Shown here piece after piece: positions 20,132-32,253 of a DNA stretch of 64,000 nucleotides (position 1 is the stretch's first letter; the number at the start of each line of letters is the position of its first letter). Origin of the DNA: Lingula anatina. Its lineage: Eukaryota > Brachiopoda > Lingulata > Lingulida > Lingulidae. Position numbers and translations under genes: made by a program. Below the pieces are notes generated by a model. It was not told where the DNA came from, made no database searches, and saw only the letters and a list, made by a program, of their open reading frames with translations. The DNA is taken from positions 125,759 through 189,758 of the forward strand of contig NW_019775671.1 in NCBI RefSeq assembly GCF_001039355.2, given 5' to 3'.

Positions 20132-21715
20132 ATGCTTATATATATATTTTATTTACTGTGGATGCCTATTTTGGCAAATGTTTGTGAGGGTGCAAACATA
20201 TTTATTTTTCCATATACTCATGTATTCAATTCAAGAACATTCAATATGGAAAAGATTGCAATCTTGCTGCAAGACCATGGGCATGAGATTACCATGCTGG
20301 TTGCAGACCATTATAAACCAAAGCTTGACCTACATGTTGTGAAACTCATCAGATTTCACATTGATGAAACGGAATTTTACAAAGGTGGTGTGATGGATCT
20401 TCAGACTGCTCTTGACTGCATTGAACATGATCCAGTTATTTTACTTAAGCAATCTGATGATAGTGATTACTTCCTTTGCCACACACTGTTCAGCACTAAG
20501 AAGATATTAATGGAGTTGAAAAACTCCAATTTTGCCCTTTTTTTCTTTGATACTGCTAATGTTGCAGCGGGTACCCTTCTTAATGAGTATTTGAAAGTGC
20601 CATCAGTTGGTTACTGGAATCATGGCTTTTGGAACCTGTGGTATATTTTTCATCAACCAGTGTTTTATTCATTCATGCCTAACATTCCTACTGGACTCTC
20701 TGACCATATGGACTTTTGGGAACGGTTGCACAATTATGAGGTGGACCAAAGTATTAAAAGTTGGCTGGATGATAAGATGGATTATGTACAAGGCCTAAGA
20801 TTAAAGTATCTTCCAGAGGAAAATATTCCACACATGAAGCATGCATTTGAGAGGGTTTCTCTTATGATTGCTGCAAATGCCCATTTTGCCTTAGATTACC
20901 CCAGACCAGTCATGCCCCATGTCAAACCTATCTCTGGACTCCTATGGACTCCAGCAAAACCTCTGCCCAAGTTTTTCAATGATATTGTTACAACTGCTAC
21001 TCATGGGGTTATATTACTTAGCTTTGGAACTATTGTGCCACATTTGGAAGAGGAAAAAGCAGAAATTTTTGCCAGAGTTTTTGCTAAGCTTCCTCAGAAG
21101 GTAATCTGGCGCCATGATGGAAAAGCTCCAAAGTCACTAGGCAGTAATACATATCTGGTAAAGTGGTTTCCACAGAATGATCTTCTTGCTCACCCAGCCA
21201 CTAAACTGTTCATCACCCACTGTGGAGTAAGCAGCATGTGGGAGACCCTGTACCATGCAGTGCCTGTGGTGGCTATTCCTCTCTTTTGGGATCAGCCCCA
21301 AAATGCCAGAAAATTAACAGATCGTGTTAAAGCTGGGGTATCCCTTGATTATCTAACCCTTACTGAAACTAAGTTAGAAAATGCCATTTGGAAAGTGTTG
21401 AATGAGAAATCTTACAAAGAAAATGCAGAGAAGATTTCAAGAATTTTGCAAGACACTCCTATGTCAGGACAGGAAGAACTCTTATTTTGGCTCAACTACA
21501 CCATGCGCCACAATGGACCTCTTCACTTTCATTCCCAAGCAGCTTATAGTTTAAACTGGTATCAGTACTTTCAGCTGGATGTTATTGCTTACAAAATGGT
21601 AGCTTGTTGTTTGCTCATTACTGCTTATGTTTTTCTTGTAGTAGTTTTGTGGAAACTAATGAGAAGCATGCTGAAATATTTTACTAGTAAGCATGTTAAA
21701 TCAAAAGCAGCCTAA
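20132..21715 (+). CDS. UDP-glycosyltransferase (UGT4), 527 aa
   Basis: A single-exon UGT. The ATG at 20132 is used, since the four upstream codons start with GTG and are not supported. The signal peptide is slightly longer than in the sisters (MLIYIFYLLWMPILA). Catalytic His is H30 (FPYTHVFNS). Partner Asp is in FFDTAN, and the donor signature ends WDQPQNARKL. The C-terminal helix is followed by a distinctive tail (FTSKHVKSKAA) that differs from the QQVKSKTA type of UGT2 and UGT3. N-terminal substitutions such as HVVKL, FYKGG and DCIEHD set its acceptor side apart. Confidence 0.93.
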   Translation: MLIYIFYLLWMPILANVCEGANIFIFPYTHVFNSRTFNMEKIAILLQDHGHEITMLVADHYKPKLDLHVVKLIRFHIDETEFYKGGVMDLQTALDCIEHDPVILLKQSDDSDYFLCHTLFSTKKILMELKNSNFALFFFDTANVAAGTLLNEYLKVPSVGYWNHGFWNLWYIFHQPVFYSFMPNIPTGLSDHMDFWERLHNYEVDQSIKSWLDDKMDYVQGLRLKYLPEENIPHMKHAFERVSLMIAANAHFALDYPRPVMPHVKPISGLLWTPAKPLPKFFNDIVTTATHGVILLSFGTIVPHLEEEKAEIFARVFAKLPQKVIWRHDGKAPKSLGSNTYLVKWFPQNDLLAHPATKLFITHCGVSSMWETLYHAVPVVAIPLFWDQPQNARKLTDRVKAGVSLDYLTLTETKLENAIWKVLNEKSYKENAEKISRILQDTPMSGQEELLFWLNYTMRHNGPLHFHSQAAYSLNWYQYFQLDVIAYKMVACCLLITAYVFLVVVLWKLMRSMLKYFTSKHVKSKAA

Positions 21716-23460
21716 TTTAGGAAGTTTTTGTGTCTTTATTCTCAAAATAGAGTAATATTGTTTTGAAGATATTTTGGCAGAAAAATTACATTTGGAACTT
21801 TAATGACTGGGAAATATCATATAAAAAACTAATAATAATGTTGTTCATGAGGTATAATGTCTTTTCCTGTAGTTGTTTATGAGAGTCACAAAATATAGTC
21901 AGTGCCAGAAATGTGTTAATCAACTAACCTTACCTGCACCCTTCCTTTCTTTTGGGTCGGCAATATTTGTTTAATTTCATTTTGGTAATGCTTCTTGTTT
22001 GGCCACAAAGAATTTTAACAGAGCCTACATTGTGACTTAGAGGTTAATTGGTTTCTAGTTAAATAACTTTTCATTCTTCAAAAGAGACAAATGCTTTTCC
22101 TTGTTGCTTTTATAAAATTTCCATACAGTATATGCCTTTGCATAATTTCATCTTTTACCTTAATGACATTTCTTTTATCAAATTTTGACATTTTTAGTGA
22201 TTTAACATGTTCAAAGTGATTGAAAACAGCAAGTTAAAATGAAAGAGCAGGTGAATAATAGCCATTCAACATTGTTAATGAATGAATAAAAAGCTAGTCT
22301 CTGAATTAAAAGCTGTTTAGTTATGATGAAAGTAATGTTGTAATTTATAAAAGGTAGCAAATTTTAAAGAACTTTTCTCTTCCATATATAAATATTTATC
22401 TTCCATCAACTGTAGCTTCTGCTCAGTTGAGTTCTTTGTTTTTGTGTTTCTAACAGGCACACCTTAGTTCTCATGCCATCAAACTTGGGTAGGATTTTTC
22501 CTTTCAAAAAGATAAATGAACTTGTGTTAGTGGTGAAGTAAGATGCTCTACTAGAATACCCTGCTGATTGTCCAGAACAAAACAAATTTGGTGTGTACTT
22601 TACAGACATGCTGAAACTGTCGGTCCGATTGGTCATGACCAGCAAAATTTGTCTGGACCGGTAAAAAATTGGACTTGGTCGGTCCACAGGACCGACAAGA
22701 GTTTTAAGAGGTGCCATTTTGAATTCACAGTCATCGTTCGATGTACTTCTGGGTTCTGAAAACTGGGAGAAAGTGGGCGCTCTGTTTAGAAGTTTTAGGG
22801 ATACAGAAACCTTCACCACCTCACCCTCCCTCCCCAGGATGCTCACCATTTTTAGTGGTGGGTACTAACATGCTTATAGTTAATGTCAATTGGTCATAAA
22901 TTCATTTCAAAGATTTAGAATTTTAAAAATAAGTTGATTTGTAGTCAAATACTTTTATTTTAGCAAAATGGCCAAATTAGTATTAGTTAGTTATTGTGAA
23001 ACTGATTAAAACATTTTTATTCCAAAACTTTTGATATTGAATTTTTCAATCTAGTTTATTCATTAAAAACAACAAAAGCTACAAGTTACACATGTTCCTT
23101 AAGAAGGAGTTATATGAGTTCTTTAAACACAAAAAAGCAAATATCAAAACCACTATGTGTATTTGAAAGAATGCTAGTGACAATCATTTAAAGTGCACTT
23201 CACAAAACGGGCCATTCAGCACTGGCCACAACGGGCTGTATGTACCCCCACAGGCGTCTTAGAACATATAAGTACACATGCCAAGTAAACAATATAGCTC
23301 CATTTGGGGCATATGTTGAGTGCTATTGTGAGTATTTTTGTTATTGTGTGCCCTTAGTGGCACTGAATGCCTCAAAATAGTCAAAATAAGGGACATCACT
23401 GTCTTCATTGTGTGAATGGTGCAATGGCACAGCCCAGAGGTAACACTGCATAGTAACTGG
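21716..23460. other. intergenic between UGT4 and UGT5, no gene seen
   Basis: Its first 650 bp resemble the UGT1 3' flank. The dispersed repeat at 22603 lies inside. The minus-strand open frame 22406-22849 overlaps that repeat and has no protein-family signal. Confidence 0.5.
22603..22740 (+). repeat. dispersed repeat, copy B
   Basis: Partner of 15401-15536 in the same orientation. Confidence 0.65.
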
Positions 23461-23567
23461 GTATGAGTCTGACCCAAAACATTCTTATCAGCCTGTGACC
23501 TTAATCTTAAGCTGTAAGCTTTTCTAGGTTATGCACTAGCTGTTCCATAAGCTAGACAACTTTTAAA

Positions 23568-25130
23568 ATGCTTGCATTTTATTTACTGTGGATGCCTATT
23601 TTGACAAGTGTTTGTGAGGGTGCAAAGATATTTGTTTTTCCACTCACCCATGTATTCAATTCAAGAACATTCAATATGGAAAAGATTGCCATCTTGCTGC
23701 GAGACCATGGGCACGAGATTACCATGCTGGTTGCAGACCATTACAAACCAAAGCTTGACCTACATGATGTGAAACTGATCAGATTTCATATTGATGAAAC
23801 TGAAGTCAACAAAGGTGGAGTGTTGGATCTTCAGACTGCTCTCGAAGATGACCCTGTTATTTCTCTTAAACAATCAGACCAACTTGATTACTTCCTTTGC
23901 CATGCATTGTTCAGTGATAAGGATACTTTGATACACTTGAAAAACTCCAACTTCTCACTTTATTTCTTTGATCCTTTTAATATAGCAGCAGGTACTCTTC
24001 TTAATGAGTATTTGAAAGTGCCATCAGTTGGTTACTGGAACCACGGCTTTTGGAACCCTTGGTACATTTTTCATCAACCCATATTTTACTCATTCATGCC
24101 TAACATTCCCACTGGACTCTCAGACCATATGGACTTTTGGGAAAGGTTACACAATTATGAGGTGGACCAAAGTATTCAAGGCTGGCTGGATGAAAAGATG
24201 GACTATATAGAAGGGCTCAGATTAAAGTATCTTCCAGAGGAAAATATTCCCCACATGAAGCATGCATTTGAGAGGGTTTCTCTTATGATTGCTGCAAATG
24301 TCCATTTTGCCTTAGATTACCCCAGACCAGTCATGCCCCATGTCAAACCTATCTCTGGACTCCTGTGGACGCCAGCAAAACCTCTGCCCAAGTTTTACAA
24401 TGATATTGTTACAACTGCTACTCATGGGGTTATTCTACTAAGCTTTGGAACTATTGTGCCACATTTGGAAGAGGAAAAAGCAGAAGTGCTTGCAAGAGTT
24501 TTTGCTCAGCTTCCCCAGAAGGTAATTTGGCGCCATGATGGAAAAGCTCCAGAGTCACTGGGTAGTAACACACATCTGGTAAAGTGGTTTCCACAGAATG
24601 ATCTTCTTGCCCACCCAGCCACTAAACTGTTCATCACCCACTGTGGAGTAAGCAGCATGTGGGAGACCCTGTACCATGCAGTGCCCGTGGTGGCCATTCC
24701 TCTCTTTTGGGATCAGCCCCAAAATGCCAGAAAATTAACAGATCGTGTTAAAGTTGGGGTCTCCCTTGATTATCTAAGTCTTACTGAAACTAAGTTAGAA
24801 AATGCCATTGTTAAGGTCATGAATGAAAAATCTTTCAAAGAAAATGCAGAAAAGATTTCACTAATTTTGCAAGACACTCCTATGCCAGGACAAGAAGAAC
24901 TCTTATTTTGGCTCAACTACACCATGCGTCACAATGGACCTCTTCACCTTCATTCCCAAGCAGCTTATAGTTTAAACTGGTATCAGTATTTTCTACTGGA
25001 TGTCATTGCTTACAAAGTGGCAGTTAGATGTTTGCTCATTTCTGCTTATGCACTTCTTGCAGTATTGTCATGGAAACTAATAAAAAGTGTAGTGAAATAT
25101 TTTCAGCAGGATAAATCAAAAACTGCATAA
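23568..25130 (+). CDS. UDP-glycosyltransferase (UGT5), 520 aa
   Basis: A single-exon UGT starting at the conserved TTTTAAAATGCTTGCATTTT context. Signal peptide, catalytic His H28 (FPLTHVFNS), partner Asp (FFDPFN), donor signature to WDQPQNARKL, C-terminal transmembrane helix and tail QQDKSKTA are all present. It has a four-residue deletion relative to its sisters after LDLQTALE (EDDP against D-C-I-E-H-D-P in UGT4), in the acceptor-side domain. It is the most divergent copy in the C-terminal half (for example APESLGSNTH and MPGQEE). Its promoter block is shorter, keeps only a TGACCT half-site near 23496 and lacks the paired element of the other copies. Confidence 0.93.
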   Translation: MLAFYLLWMPILTSVCEGAKIFVFPLTHVFNSRTFNMEKIAILLRDHGHEITMLVADHYKPKLDLHDVKLIRFHIDETEVNKGGVLDLQTALEDDPVISLKQSDQLDYFLCHALFSDKDTLIHLKNSNFSLYFFDPFNIAAGTLLNEYLKVPSVGYWNHGFWNPWYIFHQPIFYSFMPNIPTGLSDHMDFWERLHNYEVDQSIQGWLDEKMDYIEGLRLKYLPEENIPHMKHAFERVSLMIAANVHFALDYPRPVMPHVKPISGLLWTPAKPLPKFYNDIVTTATHGVILLSFGTIVPHLEEEKAEVLARVFAQLPQKVIWRHDGKAPESLGSNTHLVKWFPQNDLLAHPATKLFITHCGVSSMWETLYHAVPVVAIPLFWDQPQNARKLTDRVKVGVSLDYLSLTETKLENAIVKVMNEKSFKENAEKISLILQDTPMPGQEELLFWLNYTMRHNGPLHLHSQAAYSLNWYQYFLLDVIAYKVAVRCLLISAYALLAVLSWKLIKSVVKYFQQDKSKTA

Positions 25131-26623
25131 TTTTGCCTGGGGCTTTTGGCTATATATACTGAATAGATTAATATATTTATTATATTTAGACAGAAAATTA
25201 GACTTGGAGCTGGCAAAGAAATATATAAATGAAATGAATAATTAATGTGGTATGCTCTCTTTTCCAATGTTTGTAAATAAAATGTCAAAATAATGTATAC
25301 CTTGTTTTTGCATACCAAAATACTTTCAGCAGGTACAATTACATACATAGTAAATACTGCTTAATTTTCACTAGGCTAAGAAAATAGAGTGCAGTAAGAT
25401 ATTTTGACTTGAAACATGAAAATCAAAACTTTTTTCAATACAGGTATATATTTTATAAATTAAATGAACAAATATCATAATTCATATGACATGCTTTTTC
25501 CCTATTGCTGTTAATGAACTATCATGAAAGAGCCAGTCTCCCTCTTTTTAAGTATATTCCACTTGCAGGACATTGACTGTCATAGACCTCAACAACTCTT
25601 TTTGCATGATCTCAGAATTGTTACACTGGACATGCCCATCCATAAACCTAAACTCTTGACATTTAGTCTTCCTCTGCGTCTCTTTCCCTTGATTTTTCCC
25701 TGTGACCACTGAACACTCCAATCCTCCCTTCTCATCATATGTCACAGTCAGTACCTAATTGTAAAACTGTTTAGCTGAGTGGCCCTTCATAACTATGATC
25801 TAACACTGTACTAACACTAGTGACTAACTGACAGTGACTGTGGCAAATTCACAAAAATCCACAAAAATCACAAAAAAAGTTTTTCTTCAATTTTACTGGT
25901 ACTTCACTTAGGACTTTAGTGTTAATGTAACATACTGATAAAGATAAAAATGTCTGTTCTGCAGTATTTGTTTCATTCACTAAAGTGTGTTACTTGTTTG
26001 GCTTTAAAGAATTTTAACAGAGACAAATTGGTTTTTTGTCAAATGTTCTTTCAAACTTTAAGAAGTTGTATTGGTTTTATTGTCTTTTATTGATTTCGTC
26101 AGTATAGGTCAAAGCATCATTTTTCTTTCTTCTTAACATTGTTTTTTCTTAGTAATTATTTTATTAAAATTTGTTTTACTCATTAAGAGGTACTTAGACA
26201 AATATTAGGATGAAGGAGTGATTTTATATCAGATGTATTACTTTGTAAATATGCATAAAACATTGCCTGACTTTCAAGAAAAATAATTTTATATACATAG
26301 TTGTAATATGAGTCAGGTATGCCAGCAAAGATGTATATGTGACATCCACTCGTTTAATTTGCTGTATTGGTACATGCACATGAGTGTAAAGCCTGAGTAG
26401 GTGTCACAGTATACTTTGTTTTGGCAAAATTTGGTAGAGATGTTGAGTTCTTTTATCCCCGATGTATACATGTCATGTTATTGGATGCCTTCAAGATCAC
26501 CTGTACCCACCAGTCAGTCGGGCAGTTTTCCAATTTTTAGTTTCTTTTTTCCTGCTCTTAAATACCACCAATCTAGAGGCTTTTGATGCAATATATTAAT
26601 TTTTTATTACATTTTCCTTTCAG
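25131..26623. other. 3' flank of UGT5 and end of the large intron, no gene seen
   Basis: AT-rich, with UGT-type 3' flank homology near 25985-26040. It ends at the acceptor TTTCCTTTCAG before exon 26624. Confidence 0.5.
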
Positions 26624-29600
26624 AATAACTTCATAACAAACAACATTCTCCAGTTTATTTCTCGTGCTAGTGGAAGGACACTTCAGATTGTGATGTCACC
26701 TGACAGCAGACTTATTGTAGATGGCCAAGGTCCAGATGATCCACAGAGATATAACAGTAAGATCTCCTCAAGAATACATTTCTGAATACTATCCAATGTC
26801 CAAAATTATTTAACAGATAGCTGTTTTTGATTTTATTACTGAGTTAAAAAGTCTGTTTAGAGTTACAATTGAAAGCACTTTGCCTCATCATCCAACAGTT
26901 TTAAAGTTCATTTTTATTTTACTTGAACCAGATGCCTGAGAATATTCCAAAACTTATATCTTGGTGAGGATGATGTAATGTCGTCTCCATCGTAAAATTT
27001 TTATGTATACTTTTAATAGAATATTATGGATAATATGATGAAAATTAGAAAAAAAAAAACATGCAGAAGCAGCTTTTAATAATAATTATCCAAATAAATG
27101 ATAGACTTCAGATTAAATTCTATATATCTTCAGTAGATAAGAAGTAAATATCTTAAATAAGGAATAAAAGAAACTGCCCACTGACCCTTTAAACAAAGTA
27201 TGGAAGATTGGTTCACTTATAATTTAAATTTTAGCAGTGTTTGTGGATGATTTCGATTTTAAGCAAATTTTTTTAGAGATCTATGTTGAATTCCTTTATC
27301 ACTGATGTACATGTATTTATGTTGTGCTGTTTAATTATTTTTTTCTTCTGTTTTTAGGCCATTGGACAGTAATAAATGAAGGCAACCGGATAGTGCGCCT
27401 CCACAACAACTATAATTATCTATGTATTATCAATGGAAGCACCATGGTGGTCAATTTTGTGAGTAGTTTGGTGTTATCTTCAATGAAACAAGTTGTAAAA
27501 ACAAAGTAAGAATGCCAAGGATATGGCTCCATCTTCATCATCTCTTGCAGAAAGTTAACAAAGAAATCTCCATGTTGTCTTCTTTGTCGATTTCACCTAC
27601 CAGTAAACCTGTGAATACAAGGCATACTTCTTGCTTGTAGATCTACATGTACTAATTTTCCTTTCAGTGTGGTTAACTCTTTTTACATTTCTGATAGGTT
27701 ATATTTCACTGCATTGATGACCGCTAGGCTTCTTTGTTTTAACCTCATCTCTTAATAGTGTTTTAACTGCAATTTGTATCTCTTTAAATTCTGCTGGTTT
27801 TGTTTTGAATGTCATGTTCAAGACACTTCCATCTTCAGTTTACCAGACTAAATCTTTCATTCCTTTCATTTTATAATTCATTGTTTCATTGTGCTCTGCA
27901 TGTAAGACAGCCAGTGGCCTATTACATTGTACATTTCTATTGGAAGTGCATTTCATCAACTTCCCTGCTAAGGGTGTAAATCAATACATATAAGTCATTT
28001 GGTTAAGATATAGTTGAGGCAAATCCTGGAAACTGTCCTTGTCGATACAGTGCCTAGACCTGCAGGAGCCCTCTTTGTGGGATGTGAAATTTGTAATTGG
28101 AGTTAACTGAATGCAATTTCCTCTACTCAAGTCTACATGTAGTACTAATACAAGTACGTGATATTGGCATGGAGTGAGTAGATGTCACCAGTACTTAACT
28201 GACACTTTCTTTTCTACCATGATATCCATATGTGTTTGTCCTTTTTATAATAAATACTCATGTTTTAGCAGGGTTAAAATGGAATCTCTAGAAGATTTCA
28301 CACTGGAACCAGTTTCTCAAAAAGTGTCTTCCTGATGTACTCTCCCCTGTATGCACCTATTGGAATTGTTTGATAGGGATTATGGTGATAGCAGTTGCTC
28401 TGATTTTATCACATATTGTGTTAGGTGTGACAGTGAAGTGAGGCACACTAGTATTGTGTTAGGTGTGATCCCAGTTGAAAATTCAATTAAGTTTGAAGAA
28501 ATAACAAAATGACAACTAATAAATCCTAGTGATAAAAATGAAAGTTTAATTAATATGTACAGACTATTTTATTATACTGTTTACACCTTAACTTTGTTAA
28601 ATCAATGAAGTATCTTTTTTTGTGTACTTGTAGCCCCAAGGTTCCCACCTTGGCAATGAAACCAGACTGAGGGTGGTCCAGATTGGAAATTTTGTGACAT
28701 TTGAGTCAGTCAACGAACCTGGCCGCCACATTGGAGTGATGCCAGATGGCACACTAAAGTCTGCCTTAGCGACGGGGAAGGAAGATCATGCACAGTTTGG
28801 AGTACGACTTGTTGTAAGTCTAATGTTTTGTTGCATAAAATGGCATACTGTATTAATACTATGTAGGTGATATTATATCACAGAAGAAATTACTTTCAGT
28901 CATTATGCTTTTTTAAATAATGAAGTTTAAGGCTTGTGTCCCTCCATCTCTTCCTGTCACCCTGAGTTTCAGAGGGCACTGGGAACTCACCCCTCTGCTA
29001 TCAGCATTCCTCAGGCACTGATGGATACATTTACCAGTATCTGGAAATGTCAGAGGCTATGCTGTCCCATGAAACTCTGAGTGCTTAATGTGAAATTGCC
29101 CTTGTATGGTTTGTCAATGAGCTAAAATTGTAAAGGGACTGGGTGGGATATAATTATATTGTCTTCAGTGTCTTGAAATTGCATGAAGCATCCTTTATAT
29201 AGTATTTACTCACTACAGTAACTAAATAATTGCCTTTAATGCAAAGCAAAAAGGCAAATTTCATTCCCCTGAATAAAAGCAATTGAAATTTAAAGTAAGT
29301 AAAATTAAATTACAGTCTTTGCTGTGATCTTTTCAGTTTATTGGCTTTTCAAACCACCAGTTTTCTAAAATCTACTGGTCCACTTGTCCAAATAAAATTT
29401 TAATCAGATCAGACATTTAACCCTATTAAAAATTAGTACTAGTAACGACTAGACCTTGACTTTGTCAAATCTTCTTTCATCCATGGAGACACTCAAAAAT
29501 ACTGGTCACAAAATTTTACTGACTAGTGACTAATGTCGCAGGCTGAAATTAAATGGTCCTTCCACCAATACTTGCATACCAGATCCTTTAAGGATCCACA

Positions 29601-30308
29601 CTTCAATTATTTCAAAACTTGCAAAAAGAAAGAAAAATCGAGATATTCCTGTTAAATATTTAGCATCTTGAAGATCTTGATTGTGCACTTGTTTGGCATT
29701 GATGAAGACAAAATTTTATTATTCTCAGATAAGTTGTAAATTCTGTACTGAAGTGTTGGTAATAAAGCATGACTGTTTGGTTGTGAATCAGGTTTTAGAT
29801 GTATAGACTATTACTGATGCCAGCCACTTAATATGTTGCAGTGATGAAACATTTATTAGTGCAGACATATGCATCTTGTATTTCACCTGAGTTAACAGAG
29901 ATGCCAGTGCTTTCTCACCATTGTTTGTCTAAGATACACATGTCAATAATGACACTCAGAACATCTCTATATAACCAGTCCTTAGATCGATTTTAGGGAT
30001 GTCATCAGAAATAGTTTTTGTCATCTCATCCGTTTTTAATGAAAACTGTTTTATACCTTCCTGTTTGATTACTGGTACAATCCACATTTAATGTCTCTGT
30101 GTATGGAGTAATGTCATCCAGCATCTTATTATAGGTTTTGATGTTAATATGTATAGATTACATGATTTGTGTAGTTAGAATATGTATTTTATATATGATA
30201 TGTTTTGAAATATTAGTCAACTAATTTGATAAAGGTACCATGACTCATTTTAAATTTTTTTTTCTGTTATAGTATTCCCCATATCCACCAGCACCACAGA
30301 AAAAGTGA
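26624..30308 (+). CDS. beta-trefoil-like protein, 3' exons (probable end of the gene starting at the left edge)
   Basis: The exons are 26624-26756, 27358-27458, 28634-28813 and 30273-30308 (stop TGA). Joined phases are 0/1/0/0. The encoded stretch of about 150 residues falls into three similar strand-rich lobes: QFISRASGRTLQI...RLIVDG, RLHNNYNYLCIING, and FVTFESVNEPGRHIGVMPDG. This fits a beta-trefoil (FGF/IL-1/ricin-like topology), and the third lobe resembles FGF-type sequence. The protein ends in a short Pro/Tyr tail and two lysines. The paralog at 32254-34513 has identical exon lengths for the middle two exons (101 and 180 nt) and the same phases. Exon 4 begins at an acceptor with no ATG, so 5' exons must lie upstream, most plausibly 47-918. 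The fold is inferred from pattern and the ligand is unknown. Confidence 0.75.
26757..27357 (+). other. intron of the beta-trefoil gene
   Basis: Donor GTAAGA, acceptor TTTTTAG, phase 1. No other feature. Confidence 0.6.
27459..28633 (+). other. intron of the beta-trefoil gene
   Basis: Donor GTGAGT, acceptor TTGTAG, phase 0. Nothing else supported. Confidence 0.6.
28814..30272 (+). other. last intron of the beta-trefoil gene
   Basis: Donor GTAAGT, acceptor CTGTTATAG, phase 0. Nothing else supported. Confidence 0.6.
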
Positions 30309-32213
30309 AACTGAAAGAAAATGGAAGATGTTATCCTGCCCAGATCTGCTGCTGCTTTCAGAATACTGAGTGAGCCCAAGGTGGAAAGAATCAAGTTTCA
30401 TACTCTCAAAGATTTGTCAGTGAACAGTTTTTTGGTCTAAACCAAATGTTATACATGAAGTTTGTCCTTGAAAAGTGACTCTGATTCTCAGCATAAAGAA
30501 CAATGAACACTGACCATTCAAGACTTCTGTATTAAGGAATATAGACTTCTTCTTTTCTGAATTATTTATGTAATGTGTTTTCAACTGCTGACAGTTGCCT
30601 GACCCAACCCTGCAATTGGATTCAGTGTTTTTTACCATTACAAACTAGTCTTCCTGACATTTTAGAAGAAAATATCAATATCAAATACTTAAATTTGAGG
30701 GGTCTTATTTAAAAGCTCTGAAATTGTCATATTAAGTAGCTTTGCAGGATATGCCTTTGGAACGCATGTACATAAAAGTATCATACATTTTACCACAAGG
30801 ATTTGCTTGAATAACTAATTACTGCCTTCCAATTTTATCCTTATTAATAAATTTATTTATTACTTTTTGGTTTAATTAATTAATTAAGTTATTTTTGCTA
30901 AAGAAGGTAGGAGATTTTCTTAAATCTTAAATCTTGAAAGTGATGACTGTTGTTAATGGTTATAATTCATAATCTTATAGCTGGTCTAAAGGTACTGCTG
31001 CATGTGATACTACTGGGGTGTAGTGATTGTAAACATTTGGATCATTTGATTGTTTCTATTCTGAGTGATTTTATTATTATGCCAATCACTGCTTGAAAAT
31101 TGCAAATAAACCTCGTATTTATTGGTCATTTGAGTGCAGTTATTAATGAAATGTCAGAAGGATGTTTCTGTCTACAGTGCATTGTTACATTATTGTTATT
31201 TTTAATTTGTCTATTGCTACTACAGATACAAGTACCGGTAGTTAGATGTTATACATGTATCTCTTTAAATGTATATACACTGTACTGTAGTCTTACCAAT
31301 AAAGTGTTTTTAAGGGATTTATATGTTTATTGTTGAAAATAAGTAAGAAAAGGCCCAAATGGCAGATGCCACGGATTATGGTGATTTTTGATTTTGTATC
31401 TAAAAGTTGGATACTTTACATCTAATATTCTAAAAAGGCATTAAGGACATCACAATATATTCTGAAAAACAATTTCAAGAACTGTGTTTTGAAAAAAAAA
31501 ATTGATTTATGAATGCAGTTGATCAATTCGTAAAATTACTTGAAAGTTCACAGTTCAGGGAAAAAAATCCGAGGATCTCACTGTTTTATATGTTGTCATT
31601 TTGCACCTTTTAGCCTAAAAAGTTGTTCACGCTGTTTTGGGAAAAGATGAATATTTTTATGTAAACAAAAGTGCAAACGGAAAAGCAAAAAAGTCAATTC
31701 TTTGGATAAGCGGGAAGCTGCACGCAGAGAAATATACATAAGAAAAATGTTTTGCATGCAATGGTTCAGTGAAAGTGAAACTGGTCATGTGATTATTACC
31801 ATCATTTATTTTGAAACTGTTATTATTATTTTTTTTTTTTTGTTTTGTTTTGTTTTTGTTAAGATTTGCTATGAGCTTAAGGGTAAATGGTTGTTCAGCA
31901 TATAAAATGAAGTGCACTGTACAAACTTCATCATATTTTAAAATTCAGTAAAAAATCCGTTTTTCCATATTGCTATATTTCATGATGAAAAATGCAGAAT
32001 CAGCTGTCGCATAGGACATGGCATACGAACATTTAATTTATAAAATATTCAGTGATTTCATTAAACTTATGTTGACGAATCCCGCATGTCTTTTGCCAGA
32101 AGGTTCCATATTCTGCGTGTCGTCAGCTGCAGTCTTAGTCACTCATCAGGTGAGCTCATCGATATCGAAAATCGCATTTGTCATAAGCGCGTGCCTCATC
32201 GTACTTAACCGTC
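30309..32213. other. 3' UTR and intergenic region
   Basis: Candidate polyadenylation signals AATAAA lie at 30846, 31103 and 31298. No second gene is visible. GC content rises toward the next promoter at 32.1 kb. Confidence 0.5.
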
Positions 32214-32220
32214 TATAAAA
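32214..32220 (+). promoter_or_regulatory. TATA box of the second beta-trefoil gene
   Basis: TATAAAA in CGTCTATAAAATAGCGCCCG. A start near 32245 would leave only about 9 nt before the first ATG (32254), which slightly favours the internal ATG at 32365. Confidence 0.55.
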
Positions 32221-32253
32221 TAGCGCCCGTTGATTTGGCGTTTAGATACTTAT

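Noticed and set aside
22406-22849. 147-codon minus-strand ORF
   Set aside because: It overlaps a dispersed repeat whose other copy (15401) does not keep the frame.
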